Shown: in pieces, positions 8,466-18,406 of the stretch
Layout of the letters: the number at the start of each line of letters is the position of its first letter
Position numbering within the stretch: position 1 is the stretch's first letter
Assembly (NCBI GenBank): GCA_947039485.1
Contig: CAMQZC010000001.1
Span: 62,001 to 126,000 of the forward strand
DNA length: 64,000 nt
Direction of reading: 5' to 3'
Source of the DNA: an uncultured Verrucomicrobiales bacterium
Lineage (GTDB): Bacteria; Verrucomicrobiota; Verrucomicrobiia; Verrucomicrobiales; Akkermansiaceae
Program-made: the position numbers and the translations under genes
The notes under the pieces: model-generated
Database searches by the model: none
Seen by the model: the letters and a program-made list of their open reading frames with translations, nothing else
Told to the model about the DNA's origin: nothing

Positions 8466-9896
8466 ATGGTAAAGATAATGAGCACTACGCATCAAGTTAT
8501 GAATATCCAAGCTAAGTTTACACCCGTTCTCGACCCTGATTTTGTCGCCCCTGTTCTCTGGAACAGGGCCTTCGAAGCTGCAGCATCTGCTGACCCAGCT
8601 TCAACTACAATTGATTTGGCTCTTTCCCGTCTTGATGGCATCAGCTTCCGCTGGTCTGCCAAGCTGCTCCCCCATGTCGGTGAGAATATTGCTCTAAATA
8701 ACCTCTACGTCGAGCGCACCATCAAGTTCCTCCTTTGGATGAAGGGTGGCTGCACAATCTATGTCGCAGGTGCTGATGAGATCGCTGATATGCTCAGTGC
8801 TACTTACTGCGCTGGTGGTCCTCGTGAGTTTGACTGGGACTTCATCGGTAAGAAGATTTACGACCAAAACATCACGGTAGTGAAGGTGGCTACGGCTGCT
8901 GATCTTCCTCAAGAAGATACATCCTCCATGCCTCTGGGTCGCAATCTTGATGGCTACCGCATCGGCTTTGACCTCGGTGGCTCTGACCGCAAGTGCGCAG
9001 CAGTTGTCAACGGCGAAGTAGTCTTCTCTGAAGAGGTGGTTTGGGATCCCTACCACCAGACTGACCCTATCTACCAGATGGATGGTGTGGATGACTCCCT
9101 CCTCCGCGCAGCCAAGCACCTCCCTCAGGTTGATGCAATTGGTGGCTCCGCAGCTGGTGTTTATGTGAATAGCGAACCCCGCGTGGGCTCCCTCTTCCGC
9201 GGTATCGCTCAGGATGATTTTATCAACGTGATTCGCCCCATGTTCAAGACCCTGCAAGCACGCTGGTCTGAGCGCATGGGCAAGCATGTTCCCTTTGAAG
9301 TGGTCAACGACGGTGAAGTCACCGCTCTGGCTGGCTCCATGGGTATGAATGACGATGCCGTCCTCGGTGTTGCTATGGGTACATCCCTTGCTGCTGGTTA
9401 TGTCGACCCCAATGGTCACATCAAGCAGTGGATTAATGAGCTCGCTTTTGCTCCTGTTGACTACCAAGAAGACGCTGGCGTCTGCGAATGGTCTGGGGAC
9501 AAGGGTATCGGTGCTCTCTACTTCTCCCAGCAAGCAATTGCTCGCCTCGCTCCCCGAGCTGGCTTTGAGTTTGGCAACATGCCATTCCCCGAGCAGCTTA
9601 AGAAGGTGCAGGCCTCTATGGAAGAAAATGACGAGCGCGCTCGCAAGATTTATGAGACAATTGGTGTGCAATTTGGCTACACTGTGGCCTACTACACCAA
9701 GTTCTACGATGTACGCAACCTTCTCTTCCTCGGCCGCGTAGCCACGGGTGAGGGTGGTCAAGTCATCATTGACAAGGCCAACGAGGTACTTGCTACTGAG
9801 TTCCCCGAGGTGAAGGTCAATCTCTGCGTACCTGACGAGAAGACCAAGCGTCACGGTCAGGCTGTTGCTGCAGCCTCCCTGCCTAAGATTGGCTAA
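8466..9896 (+). CDS. ROK-like sugar kinase family protein
   Basis: The protein is 476 residues, longer than typical ROK glucokinases (~300) because of about 160 extra N-terminal residues. From about 163 an ASKHA nucleotide-binding fold is visible: GYRIGFDLGGSDRKCAAV (phosphate 1), IGGSAAGVYV, then FEVVNDGEVTALAG, where NDG is the catalytic Asp region, and AVLGVAMGTSLAAGYV. The ROK zinc-binding CXCGXXGC motif is not evident. It probably phosphorylates a hexose or acts as a regulator; the substrate is not readable. ATGs at 8478 and 8499 are alternative starts. It follows asnS by 68 bp and ends at its own terminator. Confidence 0.75.
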   Translation: MVKIMSTTHQVMNIQAKFTPVLDPDFVAPVLWNRAFEAAASADPASTTIDLALSRLDGISFRWSAKLLPHVGENIALNNLYVERTIKFLLWMKGGCTIYVAGADEIADMLSATYCAGGPREFDWDFIGKKIYDQNITVVKVATAADLPQEDTSSMPLGRNLDGYRIGFDLGGSDRKCAAVVNGEVVFSEEVVWDPYHQTDPIYQMDGVDDSLLRAAKHLPQVDAIGGSAAGVYVNSEPRVGSLFRGIAQDDFINVIRPMFKTLQARWSERMGKHVPFEVVNDGEVTALAGSMGMNDDAVLGVAMGTSLAAGYVDPNGHIKQWINELAFAPVDYQEDAGVCEWSGDKGIGALYFSQQAIARLAPRAGFEFGNMPFPEQLKKVQASMEENDERARKIYETIGVQFGYTVAYYTKFYDVRNLLFLGRVATGEGGQVIIDKANEVLATEFPEVKVNLCVPDEKTKRHGQAVAAASLPKIG

Positions 9897-9919
9897 GCAG
9901 CTTAGCTTAATAACGACTC

Positions 9920-9962
9920 TAGAGCTGAGGTGGATTCCTATGAATCCTACTCAGCTCTTTTG
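9920..9962 (+). terminator. Intrinsic terminator after the ROK-like gene
   Basis: AGAGCTGAG pairs with CTCAGCTCT, and inside it GGATTC pairs with GAATCC around a CTAT loop. A TTTTG run follows. A GTG at 9930 that could extend the next gene lies inside this hairpin and was rejected as a start. Confidence 0.85.
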
Positions 9963-9992
9963 TTAAAGACGCATTCAGATAGAGAATATCCT

Positions 9993-12002
9993 ATGGACGC
10001 CACAGCTGATTCATGGACATGCCCCAATTGTCAAACAGAGATTGAGACGGATGCATTGAGCTTCTATGCTCAGGTCAATTGTAGTCACTGTGGCTTGGAG
10101 GATCGCGTCAACACCCTGATTGCCAACTACCGTATCGAGGGTATCCTAGGTGTCGGTGGCATGAGTATCGTCTATCGAGCTCGCGACTTACTGCTCGATC
10201 GGCCCGTGGCTCTCAAGCTGCTCAATGATACCTATAAGGGGCAACCTGAGCGTATCAAGCGATTTGAAAAGGAGTGTGCATCGATGGCACTCGTCCGCCA
10301 CCCCAATGTGGTCTCTGTCTATTCGGCAGGTATGGTTAAGGATCAGTTCTACATAGCGATGGAGCTGGCGGAGGGTCGCAATCTAGAGCTGCTCGTCGGC
10401 AAGACCGATGAAATTACCCCGCTGATCATGCTCGACATCGTGCGCCAAGTGGCATTAGGCCTTGATGCGGCACACCAAGCTGGCCTGCTGCACCGCGATA
10501 TGAAGCCTGGTAATATCCTTCTCTCTGACGAGGGGCATGCCAAGGTGCTTGATTTTGGGCTCTCTCTACAGACCTCTGAGGCAGATATGGAGGAGCTGAT
10601 TTGGGCGACACCATTTTATGTGGCTCCAGAGACCCTGATGCGTGAGCCCGAGGACCTGCGCACGGATATTTACTCGCTGGGTATAACGCTGCGTCATCTG
10701 CTCACTGGCATTGACGAACTGGCTAATAAGGAGCTCTCAGGCGATGATATGCTGGATTGCAAGCTACGACTGCCATCCATTAAAAAGCAGAATCCGAAGC
10801 TGCGTGATTCGCTCTGCCAAATGGTGGACTTCATGACACAGTATGACCCTAGCGATCGCCCCTGTGACTACGATGAATTGCTCATTGAGCTTGAGGATGT
10901 GATGGCGGATATCAAGCGTACGCGCCGCAGCTCTGGTACTCATGATAGGAAGTATTTGAAGCTTTATGGAATTCCCATTATTGCTGTGATTGCGACCGCT
11001 ATATCTTCCAGCTTCTTGACCTTCGCACTTGTAAAAGTCAAGCAGGGGCTTGAGCTCCCTGCACAGAGCATGCATGACTTTGATGATAATATCTACCTGA
11101 CCGGTATCGTCGAGTCTATGGGAGATAAAAGCTGGGAAGATGTCTTGATGAATCTCGAAGGTTATGAATCGATGACCTCTGATCAGCTGCGCGCGGTCTG
11201 GTCCGCTCAGCTGCGCTGGGTAATTTGCTACATGCAGCAGCCCGAGGACGAGGTAAAGCTGCAGGTAATTGCCCTACAAATTGAATCGCGACTCTCCAAT
11301 TCATCGCAAAAGAATGAGCTTAGGCATAGACTAGAGCATCTCTCTGACCTGCGCTGCCTCAAGACTCAGGACTCGCTGATTTATCAGGATGAGCGCTACC
11401 CCTTGCTGAACTTTGCAACTGATTTAACTATTATTAAAAATTGCCTTGAAATGGAGACAGATAGCTCCATTTTACCCTTGATAGTGTTGGCGAAGAGCAA
11501 GCTCGCTGGAGATAACGCAAGCTTGGCTAAATTGACAATCTTGTTTGAGACCTATGCTGCAAAGCTTCTCGCTAATGCGGCTACTAAGCCTGCTGCTAAC
11601 AATATATCTGTCGACTTTGATCAGAGTCGACGGACCATGAGCTTTGAGTACAATCATCATATTATTAATGATTGTATCTCCTCTATGAAATTATCACCAG
11701 CTCGTAAGCTGGAGATGGAGGTATGTAAGGAGGTGTGTCAAGAGGGAGAGGCATTCTTGGAGCGCCTTAGGCATGCCGCCGACTCTGAGTACCGCGATGG
11801 CCTCACACCTGAGGCTCTCCTCAGTATGACAGAGCGCGAGCTAGGCTCTGCAGAGCGCCGCTGTGCCTTGGCCTGCCTTGAGCTCATGCTGCGCGGTGAG
11901 TATGATGATGCTCGCAGGTTCTATCCCTACATAGCTGAGGGGCCCGGATGCATAGAATTAGCCGTCAAGCTCAACGACTGGCTACAACGCCTAGGCAAGT
12001 AA
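9993..12002 (+). CDS. Membrane Ser/Thr protein kinase with N-terminal zinc ribbon
   Basis: The protein is 669 residues from the ATG at 9993. An N-terminal zinc ribbon has CPNC near residue 10 and CSHCG near 31. The Hanks-type kinase domain (about 45-310) is complete: glycine loop LGVGGMSIVYRARD, Lys75, HRD with Asp169, and DFG at 187. One membrane segment follows near 323-348. The outer ~320 residues are helical and unrecognised, probably a sensor. A PP2C phosphatase gene at 41792 could reverse its action. The gene converges with the NadE-like gene. Zinc ribbons at the front of bacterial kinases are common in PVC and planctomycete genomes. Substrates are unknown. Confidence 0.9.
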   Translation: MDATADSWTCPNCQTEIETDALSFYAQVNCSHCGLEDRVNTLIANYRIEGILGVGGMSIVYRARDLLLDRPVALKLLNDTYKGQPERIKRFEKECASMALVRHPNVVSVYSAGMVKDQFYIAMELAEGRNLELLVGKTDEITPLIMLDIVRQVALGLDAAHQAGLLHRDMKPGNILLSDEGHAKVLDFGLSLQTSEADMEELIWATPFYVAPETLMREPEDLRTDIYSLGITLRHLLTGIDELANKELSGDDMLDCKLRLPSIKKQNPKLRDSLCQMVDFMTQYDPSDRPCDYDELLIELEDVMADIKRTRRSSGTHDRKYLKLYGIPIIAVIATAISSSFLTFALVKVKQGLELPAQSMHDFDDNIYLTGIVESMGDKSWEDVLMNLEGYESMTSDQLRAVWSAQLRWVICYMQQPEDEVKLQVIALQIESRLSNSSQKNELRHRLEHLSDLRCLKTQDSLIYQDERYPLLNFATDLTIIKNCLEMETDSSILPLIVLAKSKLAGDNASLAKLTILFETYAAKLLANAATKPAANNISVDFDQSRRTMSFEYNHHIINDCISSMKLSPARKLEMEVCKEVCQEGEAFLERLRHAADSEYRDGLTPEALLSMTERELGSAERRCALACLELMLRGEYDDARRFYPYIAEGPGCIELAVKLNDWLQRLGK

Positions 12003-12043
12003 GCTGGGGATTTATTTACGCCCCCCCCTGCGCGGATGAATCT

Positions 12044-13525
12044 TCAGTCGTTGAGGCGGTGGCAGATGGGGTAGCGGTGACGCTCCTCTGGCTTGTCGAG
12101 CAGCAGGATGGGGGGCAGCTGTGCTCGCTTTGCTGCTGAGGCGATGCAGCGCCGCTGAATGAGTCGTACGTCATTTTCTACATAGCTATCACCGTGCTCT
12201 TGCAGCAGCTCGCTGGGACTCACGTTGCGGTCTAGCGTCTCGTGTAGGATGCTGTCTATTTCTGAGCGGCTGGGCAGTGTTAGACTGCCAAAGAAGCCAG
12301 GGCGCTCCTCATCCATATGTTTGGAGAGTAGATAAATATCCATTTCATAGAGTGAGCCGAGGGGAAGTAGTTGCGCTGCGCACTGGGCGTAGAGAGCAAA
12401 GTCACCCAGCATCAGCTCTCGTCTGCTCAGCGCGGAGATGAGCATCTTGCCCTCCTGTTTAGCGATGGTGACGAGCAGGTTGGCCTGCATACGTGCATGT
12501 AGGTCTAGGAGTTGGTCCTCCTGTAATTCGGCTCGCTCAAGAAGCTGCGATGGCAGCTCGCCTAGTTCAATTTGTTGGCATGTGACCCCAATCTCCTTGG
12601 TCCATGCTGGCACAGAGCCACCAAAGCTGATGATTTTGAGATTAGATGCCCCAACTGCTTCTTGGGCGAGTAGGGCGAGTAGCTGACTGTTTGCAGACTG
12701 AGTTGATAAGGTGATGCCCTGATAGCCGTGGTTGCGGCAGCTATCGCGCAGTGCGCGGACAATGGCGTGGCGCAGCAGACTCTCCTCTGTGGGCAGAGCG
12801 CGGGCGGTGGCTGCTTGTTGCAAGTCGACGACCACTTGAGCTGATTCAAAGAAGGGGAGGCGCGCGAGTACTTCACCGCTGGCGTTGTAGAAACTAGAGC
12901 CACCGCCATAGATTTGACCCTCGCTCATACCAACATGGTAGATGCAGGCGAGGGAGCATTTATTGGTTTGGGCTTCCCAGCTGCGAGAGGCTTGTTCCTG
13001 TGCGGTATGACCAGCATACCATGCTTCACCACTCAGGCGAATCATCAGGTCGAGCTCATCAATATCAGTATAGCTCTCCTCAGAGCCAATCTCAACATAG
13101 ATGTTGATGCCGCCCAGCTCAAAGGCGATGGTCTCATCAAGCTGTGTGATTTCATTGTTTTCTAAGAGAAAGGGGCTGAGGTAGACCTCATTGAGTAAAT
13201 CCTCCTCATCGATTTCCTCTAGACCAAAGATATCTTGATCACTCATTTGGCTCAGCGAGTTGCTGTAGCTAGCTAGAATGAGCGGTACAGAGCCCAGCTC
13301 AAGAGAGAGTAAGTTGAGCGCGTGCTCACTCTGCTCGATAAAGGATCGCCTCTGGCAAAAGTCGAGAGCATCAGGACCGCAGAGCGCAAATGCAGGAGCG
13401 ATGATGAGCTCGGCACCGCGATCGATGCAGTCGCGGTATGACTGGACGATGCTGCGTAGGTTGTTGGAGAAGTCTGCCGTGAGTGGCGCGTTTTGAATGA
13501 TACCAATTTTGGGTTTCTTTTTCAT
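12044..13525 (-). CDS. Degenerate glutamine-dependent NAD+ synthetase homologue (predicted pseudoenzyme)
   Basis: The 493-residue protein follows the two-domain plan of NadE: a nitrilase-fold glutaminase (about 1-245) and an NAD+ synthetase domain (about 255-493). The catalytic residues are missing. The glutaminase Glu (normally FPELALTGY) reads APAFALCGP. The Lys position reads EVYLSPF. The Cys position (normally ICED) reads IGSEE. The ATP-pyrophosphatase loop SGGxDS reads TQSANS. Framework segments are kept, such as GGGSSFYNASGEVLARLPFFE and the final YPICHRL. The open frame is intact, so this looks like a selected non-catalytic paralogue, perhaps a regulator or binder. No functional nadE is in the window. 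Confidence 0.75.
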   Translation of the reverse strand: MKKKPKIGIIQNAPLTADFSNNLRSIVQSYRDCIDRGAELIIAPAFALCGPDALDFCQRRSFIEQSEHALNLLSLELGSVPLILASYSNSLSQMSDQDIFGLEEIDEEDLLNEVYLSPFLLENNEITQLDETIAFELGGINIYVEIGSEESYTDIDELDLMIRLSGEAWYAGHTAQEQASRSWEAQTNKCSLACIYHVGMSEGQIYGGGSSFYNASGEVLARLPFFESAQVVVDLQQAATARALPTEESLLRHAIVRALRDSCRNHGYQGITLSTQSANSQLLALLAQEAVGASNLKIISFGGSVPAWTKEIGVTCQQIELGELPSQLLERAELQEDQLLDLHARMQANLLVTIAKQEGKMLISALSRRELMLGDFALYAQCAAQLLPLGSLYEMDIYLLSKHMDEERPGFFGSLTLPSRSEIDSILHETLDRNVSPSELLQEHGDSYVENDVRLIQRRCIASAAKRAQLPPILLLDKPEERHRYPICHRLND

Positions 13526-13664
13526 GCTTAGAGTTTGGGCCTAGAGTTATTTTGCAGCTTGCTAGTTAAAATGCAAGCGCAAAATATGTATTTCAATATA
13601 TTTGTTCATGTGCTAGGTAATCAGACGAGCGAGAGTGGGTGATTACTCCCAAGTTCTCGCTGTC

Positions 13665-15245
13665 TTATCGATGCAGCTGTGGCTCAATTTGCAGCTGCTG
13701 GATGCGGTAATTGAGCTTTCTGATCGTGGTGCCTAGTTCACGAGCTGAGGCCGATACGTTGCCTCGGTTGCGTTTGAGCGCGGCTGTGATCAGCTCGCTT
13801 TCAAAGGCGGCTCTCAGACTTGCTATATTAGCCTGAGTTGGTCGCTCCGTATCGGTGGCAATGCTGCCCTCCGTACCTGTAGCTGCTGCTGTTTGCAGAG
13901 ACGGGGGTAGGTCAATGGCGTTGATGACACCTGAGTTAGACATGATAACTGCGCGCTCAATCATATTCTCAAGCTCGCGGACGTTGCCTGGCCAGTGGTA
14001 GCTCATGAGCATGTCAATGGCTGGCGTTGAGAGTCGTTTGACCTCTTTGTTGTAGCGTTTGTTGTACTTGGAGAGGAAGTAGTCAGCTAGGGAGATGATG
14101 TCGACCTTGCGTCGCCGCAGAGGTGGGACATTGATGGGGAGGACTGCAAGGCGGTAGTATAAGTCCTCGCGGAACTCACCATCATCCTTCATCTTCTCTA
14201 AATTGCGTGAGGTTGCGGCAATGATTCGCGCATTAGTGATTACCGCTTGCTGTGAGCCGACTCGCTCAAATACTTTCTCCTGTAGGACGCGCAGCAACTT
14301 GATCTGTGTTTGGATGGGGATATCGCCAATCTCATCGAGGAAGAGTGTGCCCTCCGAGGCCTCCTCAAAGCGGCCGATGCGCTGCTTGATTGCTCCAGTA
14401 AATGCGCCCTTCTCGTGTCCAAAGAGTTCAGATTCAATAAGCCCCTCGGGTAGGGCAGCACAGTTGACTGCGACAAAGGCTCCGTTGCTGCGGTCTGAGG
14501 CATAATGGATAGCCTGCGCCAAGAGCTCCTTACCTGTGCCAGACTCGCCAAGTAGGAGGACATTAGCGGTTGAGCGCGCTACCTTGGATAGCTCCATGTA
14601 GACGGCTCGCATGGCTGAGGAGTGCCCGACGATGTTGTCAAAGCTTTTGCTCTCACCTAGCTCTAGGCGCATGCGGTCATTCTCACGCTCCAGTCGCTCG
14701 CGCTCCAGCTTCTGCTCTCGCACGGAGTCTACGGCATCAGCTAGGATGTTGGCGACGACGACGAGGAGGTTGACGAGCTTCTCTAGTAAGGGAGGCTCAA
14801 GTTGATCAAAGGTGAGTGAGAGGGTGCCTATCGTGCCACCGTTGAGGGTGATGGGGACGCACACAAAGGAGTCAAAGATTACCTCACCGCGGGATCCTGT
14901 ACGGTTGAGGAACTCGGGCGTATGCGCTGTGTTATGGATGATGGAGGGGCTGCCATGTAGGGCGACAAGCCCCGTGATACCCTCACCAATTTTGTAGGTT
15001 CCTCGGTTGTTTTCTTCGTCAGAGAGACCGTATGAGGCCTCTATCATGAGCTTATCACTATGCCTCAGGCAGAGAACTCCTTGGACAAAACCAAGCTTCT
15101 CCTGTAGGATGCGCATGGTCTTAGCCAGCAGCCCCATCACCTCTTGCTCCCCTACAAGGATGCGAGAGATGTCAGAGAGGACACGTAACTCTAAGCTGTC
15201 TCCAGAGAGGTCGTCTAGCTTGTCTCTGAGAGGACTCTGGCTCAT
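13665..15245 (-). CDS. Sigma-54-dependent activator, NifA-like (GAF / AAA+ / Fis)
   Basis: The protein has 526 residues in three parts. A GAF sensor domain lies at about 20-175. The AAA+ domain at about 200-430 has Walker A GESGTGKE (233-240), the sigma-54 contact loop GAFTGA (280-285) and Walker B LFLDEIGD (301-308). A Fis-type helix-turn-helix ends the protein ([19 protein letters not shown]). All residues needed for sigma-54 remodelling are present. The architecture matches NifA and related activators, but no nitrogen-fixation genes are near, so its signal is unknown. It is last in a minus-strand run after the nitroreductase (21-bp gap). It is a candidate activator of the sigma-54 promoter found upstream of dnaK. 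Confidence 0.92.
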   Translation of the reverse strand: MSQSPLRDKLDDLSGDSLELRVLSDISRILVGEQEVMGLLAKTMRILQEKLGFVQGVLCLRHSDKLMIEASYGLSDEENNRGTYKIGEGITGLVALHGSPSIIHNTAHTPEFLNRTGSRGEVIFDSFVCVPITLNGGTIGTLSLTFDQLEPPLLEKLVNLLVVVANILADAVDSVREQKLERERLERENDRMRLELGESKSFDNIVGHSSAMRAVYMELSKVARSTANVLLLGESGTGKELLAQAIHYASDRSNGAFVAVNCAALPEGLIESELFGHEKGAFTGAIKQRIGRFEEASEGTLFLDEIGDIPIQTQIKLLRVLQEKVFERVGSQQAVITNARIIAATSRNLEKMKDDGEFREDLYYRLAVLPINVPPLRRRKVDIISLADYFLSKYNKRYNKEVKRLSTPAIDMLMSYHWPGNVRELENMIERAVIMSNSGVINAIDLPPSLQTAAATGTEGSIATDTERPTQANIASLRAAFESELITAALKRNRGNVSASARELGTTIRKLNYRIQQLQIEPQLHR

Positions 15246-15266
15246 ATGCCGTTAAAAATTGGGAAA

Positions 15267-15902
15267 TCAGCGATGCTCAATAACGCGGCTTGCAGGATAG
15301 CGCACCTTGGGGTCTTGTGCATGTGTATCCTCAGCACTGCGATAGCCAAATGCCATGCCGAGTACAGCATGGTAACGGCTCTCTTCTAAGTTGAGGATGC
15401 GATCATACTCTGCTGGAATTATGCCACCGATAAAGCAGCTATCAATGCTCATGCTGGCTGCAGTGTGGGCGAGGAAACCACTTGCAAGGTGGATTTGGCT
15501 CTCGAGGTATGCCTTGGCATCTGCCTCGTCTTTCCAGAAGAAGGAGTAGTTAGCGTACTTTGCGCTGGCTGCAGCAGCTGCTTCTTCACTGATGCCGCGG
15601 ATCTCGCGCTGGAGATTGATGTAGTCGGTGATGTCTTGGTCGTCGACATCGCGGCGAGCGCAGAGTACGACGTAGTGTGAGGCATCACGTACCTGAGTTT
15701 GACCAAAGGAGGCGGTTGAGAGTTGCTCGCGCAGCTCCTTGTCGCTCACGACGATAAATTTCCAGAGCTGTAGACCCAGCGATGATGGGCAGAGTCGAAA
15801 TGCTTCTTCGAGATCAGCCCACTCATCGGTAGGAATGATGGCGCTGGGTTCAAATTTTTTGGTCGCGTAGCGCCAGTTGAGGATGTCAAGTTGTGTGCTC
15901 AT
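15267..15902 (-). CDS. Nitroreductase-family NAD(P)H-dependent FMN oxidoreductase
   Basis: The protein has 211 residues, the usual size. It opens with LDILNWRYATKKF, the FMN phosphate-binding Arg-x-x-x-Lys region of NfsB-like enzymes, and closes with VLGMAFGYRSAEDTHAQDPKVR, the conserved C-terminal block. Family members reduce nitroaromatics, quinones or enones with NAD(P)H; the physiological substrate cannot be read. It sits between the LptD-like gene (21 bp upstream) and the sigma-54 activator (21 bp downstream) and is probably co-transcribed with both. Confidence 0.88.
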   Translation of the reverse strand: MSTQLDILNWRYATKKFEPSAIIPTDEWADLEEAFRLCPSSLGLQLWKFIVVSDKELREQLSTASFGQTQVRDASHYVVLCARRDVDDQDITDYINLQREIRGISEEAAAAASAKYANYSFFWKDEADAKAYLESQIHLASGFLAHTAASMSIDSCFIGGIIPAEYDRILNLEESRYHAVLGMAFGYRSAEDTHAQDPKVRYPASRVIEHR

Positions 15903-15923
15903 GTTCAGGGATGTGTAGGTTGT

Positions 15924-18359
15924 TTAAAAGTTGATAGGCATTGCGGTGCCAGTTTCACTCAGGGAGAATGAGATGCCAAAGCCAGTTTCTTTGTTGCCGC
16001 CGTTATCACGTAGGAAGAAGGAGGCACCAATTTGCCAAGCCCCTGCATTACGGAAGACGGAGTACTGTTGAATGGGGATGCTGTTAATCTCGGCGTCAAA
16101 GTACCAGCGAGCATTAAAGCTGTAGTTCTCAGAGATGCGCAGGCCAAGCGAGGCGTTGATCTGGCTGGCATCCTCTTGGATGGAGTGACCACTCAGGTAG
16201 CGATGCCCTATCCCTACTTCAAGCCAGCGTGTGAGTTGATACTCGATGTTGTGGTTGAGCTCGGTAAAGCCATCGCCCTCCCCAATGATGGGGAACTGGG
16301 TCTCAGATGTGAGGGTAATACGCTCAATGGGTGTGAAGTAGAGCACTGAGTAGAGGTTGGAGGTGTTGGTATTGGAGTCGCTGTCCTCGAGGTTGATGTC
16401 GAAGAATCCGTTCCAACGCAGCAGTGTGCGGGACTCACCATCGTAGCTAGTGCGAATGGTGTTTTGCAAACCAGTACGCCAGATACCCCAGTCACCCCAA
16501 CTATCGGGGCCGGTGAAGCTCATCAGGTCGAGAGGCATGGGGTTGTTGGTGCTCAGGGAGCTTGACCAGCCGTTGATTTGTGGTACAAGCGGGTCTGAGG
16601 AGCTCATCTGGTTGTAGGAGATGGTGCCGTAGGGCTGCATGGTGTGCGTGATGCCATCAATGCTGAGCCAGTCCGACTGGACGCTCGAGTACTTGCGATG
16701 CATCTTGATATTGATATCGCAGGAAAGGTAGGCGTTGAATCGTGTGTCATCTCGTACGTTATCGAGGCCATAGTAACCTGTGTAGCCAAATCCTGCTTTG
16801 GGCGTGATGTTGATGAAATCCTTAATCTTAAAGGCGGAGCTAAACTCGTGCGAGGAGGCGAGACGTGAGTAATCGGCCTCATTGAGCAGGCGGCGGTAGT
16901 AGGCCTGCAGGGCTGGATCTGTGGTCATCGCCAAGGCGTTTTTGTATTCGATGCGCTGGTCTATGGGTATATTCTGCTTAATGATGCCTGCGCTGTTGCG
17001 GGTCTCGTAGTTGATGCCACTATTTGCAAGGGCACTACGCACGCGATAGTAGGACCACTCTGCGCGGTCATCCGCGCTGTAAAAATCATTGGGCGTGAAT
17101 CGCGTAAGAAGGATTTGCTCGCTCTTTTTGCTGCGGCGCACAAGGCTCACGGTGTTGCTGGGCTTGTCATTAGTGGAACTCTGTGACTCGTAGAAGTCAC
17201 GCAGGAGGTACTCGTCACTCAGGATGTTGATGTTTGCTTTGAGTCTCCATTCGCTCTGCACATTACTCAGCTTTTGGAGCTGGATCATATCCTGCAGCGC
17301 GATACGGTAGCGCTCCTCATCGATAATCGTGCGAGGGAGGTTGGTTGGGTTGTGCTGAGGGTCTGTATCATCGGCATAATAGAGGCTCAGTCCCGTCATA
17401 TTGGGGTAGAGTTCTACCTTCTTTACTGTCTCAATGTCTAGACCTACGCCGATGCCGCGTGAGCTACGGTAGTCGACTTTAGCTGTGAGGATGTAGTTGC
17501 TGGTGGGTTGCCCATTCTCCACTCGTCGATTGCCGATGAGGAAGCCGTAGTTGTTGCGCAGATAGGCACCCCAGATGTTGCTAGAGCCTGCACTGGGAAG
17601 GTAGCCCTCTTTGGGGTTGAGTGAGTGATAGAGGGGCACCCAGCCCAAGACGGGCACGCGCATGCTGTGGTTCTCACTACCCAGACTCATGCCCTCAAGG
17701 CGACCATGATCGCCCGGGTAAACGGTGATTTTTTTAAAGCCGAGCCAAGATTTAGGGCTCTCGACATCGTGGGTACTCAGCTGGGCGTCATGCATGGTGA
17801 TGTACTGAACCCCATTCTCATCAGTCGCGTAATTGGCACGTTTAGCCCGTAGAATAATCCCATTGATTTTGCTGCGAATTCCATAGAAAGAGGCATTTTC
17901 ATTGCCCCAGTTATACGAGCCCTCGGCGGCTCGGGTGAGCATGTTGCCATGATGAATTGTGATGTTATCAAGCATGGAGGCCTCTTTTGCCGCATTGTCC
18001 AGCGCGATGTATTGAGCCTTGATGTCTAGTCCTTTGTCGCTGATGAGCTGGATTGGTGTATCCTTACTTTTGTAGCTGACTTGTTGCGTCTTTTGCTCGA
18101 AGCTTATCTGAGCATTTTTAGCGGTGACGGAGAGGTTTCCGGGGATTTGGGGGGTGACTTCCTTATTCGTGGAGTAATCAATATCAGTCTCTTCTAAGTC
18201 GATGGGCTCGCCCTTGAGGTTGGGGGCGTCGAGTTTGATATCATCAGGGAGGGGGATAAAGCTAGCGTAGCTGTTGGCACTGATGATAAGTACACAAAAG
18301 CTAACGCATTTGAACCGTGAAATCCAGTTGTATTTCCCGTTGATCTTATTTGGCTTCAT
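15924..18359 (-). CDS. lptD: LptD/OstA-like outer-membrane LPS assembly protein
   Basis: The 811-residue protein has a signal sequence around residues 15-33 (CVSFCVLIISANSYA). Residues ~55-200 form an OstA-type beta-jellyroll with repeated strand pairs (ISFEQKTQQVSYKSK, IKAQYIALDNA). The remaining ~560 residues alternate polar and hydrophobic residues and end in Phe, as expected for a large beta barrel. LptD inserts lipopolysaccharide into the outer leaflet; it is LptD-like by layout, but the conserved disulfide cysteines of E. coli LptD are not obvious. It lies 47 bp after the acyltransferase gene. Lipid A synthesis (lpxK) is encoded nearby. Confidence 0.75.
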   Translation of the reverse strand: MKPNKINGKYNWISRFKCVSFCVLIISANSYASFIPLPDDIKLDAPNLKGEPIDLEETDIDYSTNKEVTPQIPGNLSVTAKNAQISFEQKTQQVSYKSKDTPIQLISDKGLDIKAQYIALDNAAKEASMLDNITIHHGNMLTRAAEGSYNWGNENASFYGIRSKINGIILRAKRANYATDENGVQYITMHDAQLSTHDVESPKSWLGFKKITVYPGDHGRLEGMSLGSENHSMRVPVLGWVPLYHSLNPKEGYLPSAGSSNIWGAYLRNNYGFLIGNRRVENGQPTSNYILTAKVDYRSSRGIGVGLDIETVKKVELYPNMTGLSLYYADDTDPQHNPTNLPRTIIDEERYRIALQDMIQLQKLSNVQSEWRLKANINILSDEYLLRDFYESQSSTNDKPSNTVSLVRRSKKSEQILLTRFTPNDFYSADDRAEWSYYRVRSALANSGINYETRNSAGIIKQNIPIDQRIEYKNALAMTTDPALQAYYRRLLNEADYSRLASSHEFSSAFKIKDFINITPKAGFGYTGYYGLDNVRDDTRFNAYLSCDINIKMHRKYSSVQSDWLSIDGITHTMQPYGTISYNQMSSSDPLVPQINGWSSSLSTNNPMPLDLMSFTGPDSWGDWGIWRTGLQNTIRTSYDGESRTLLRWNGFFDINLEDSDSNTNTSNLYSVLYFTPIERITLTSETQFPIIGEGDGFTELNHNIEYQLTRWLEVGIGHRYLSGHSIQEDASQINASLGLRISENYSFNARWYFDAEINSIPIQQYSVFRNAGAWQIGASFFLRDNGGNKETGFGISFSLSETGTAMPINF

Positions 18360-18406
18360 CTGAATATAGTCTGATAGGGGGCGATGGTTACTTGCGAGGG
18401 GGCAAT

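Noticed and set aside
9930-9992. GTG start that would extend the Ser/Thr kinase by 21 residues
   Set aside because: It lies inside a terminator hairpin; the ATG at 9993 directly precedes the zinc ribbon.
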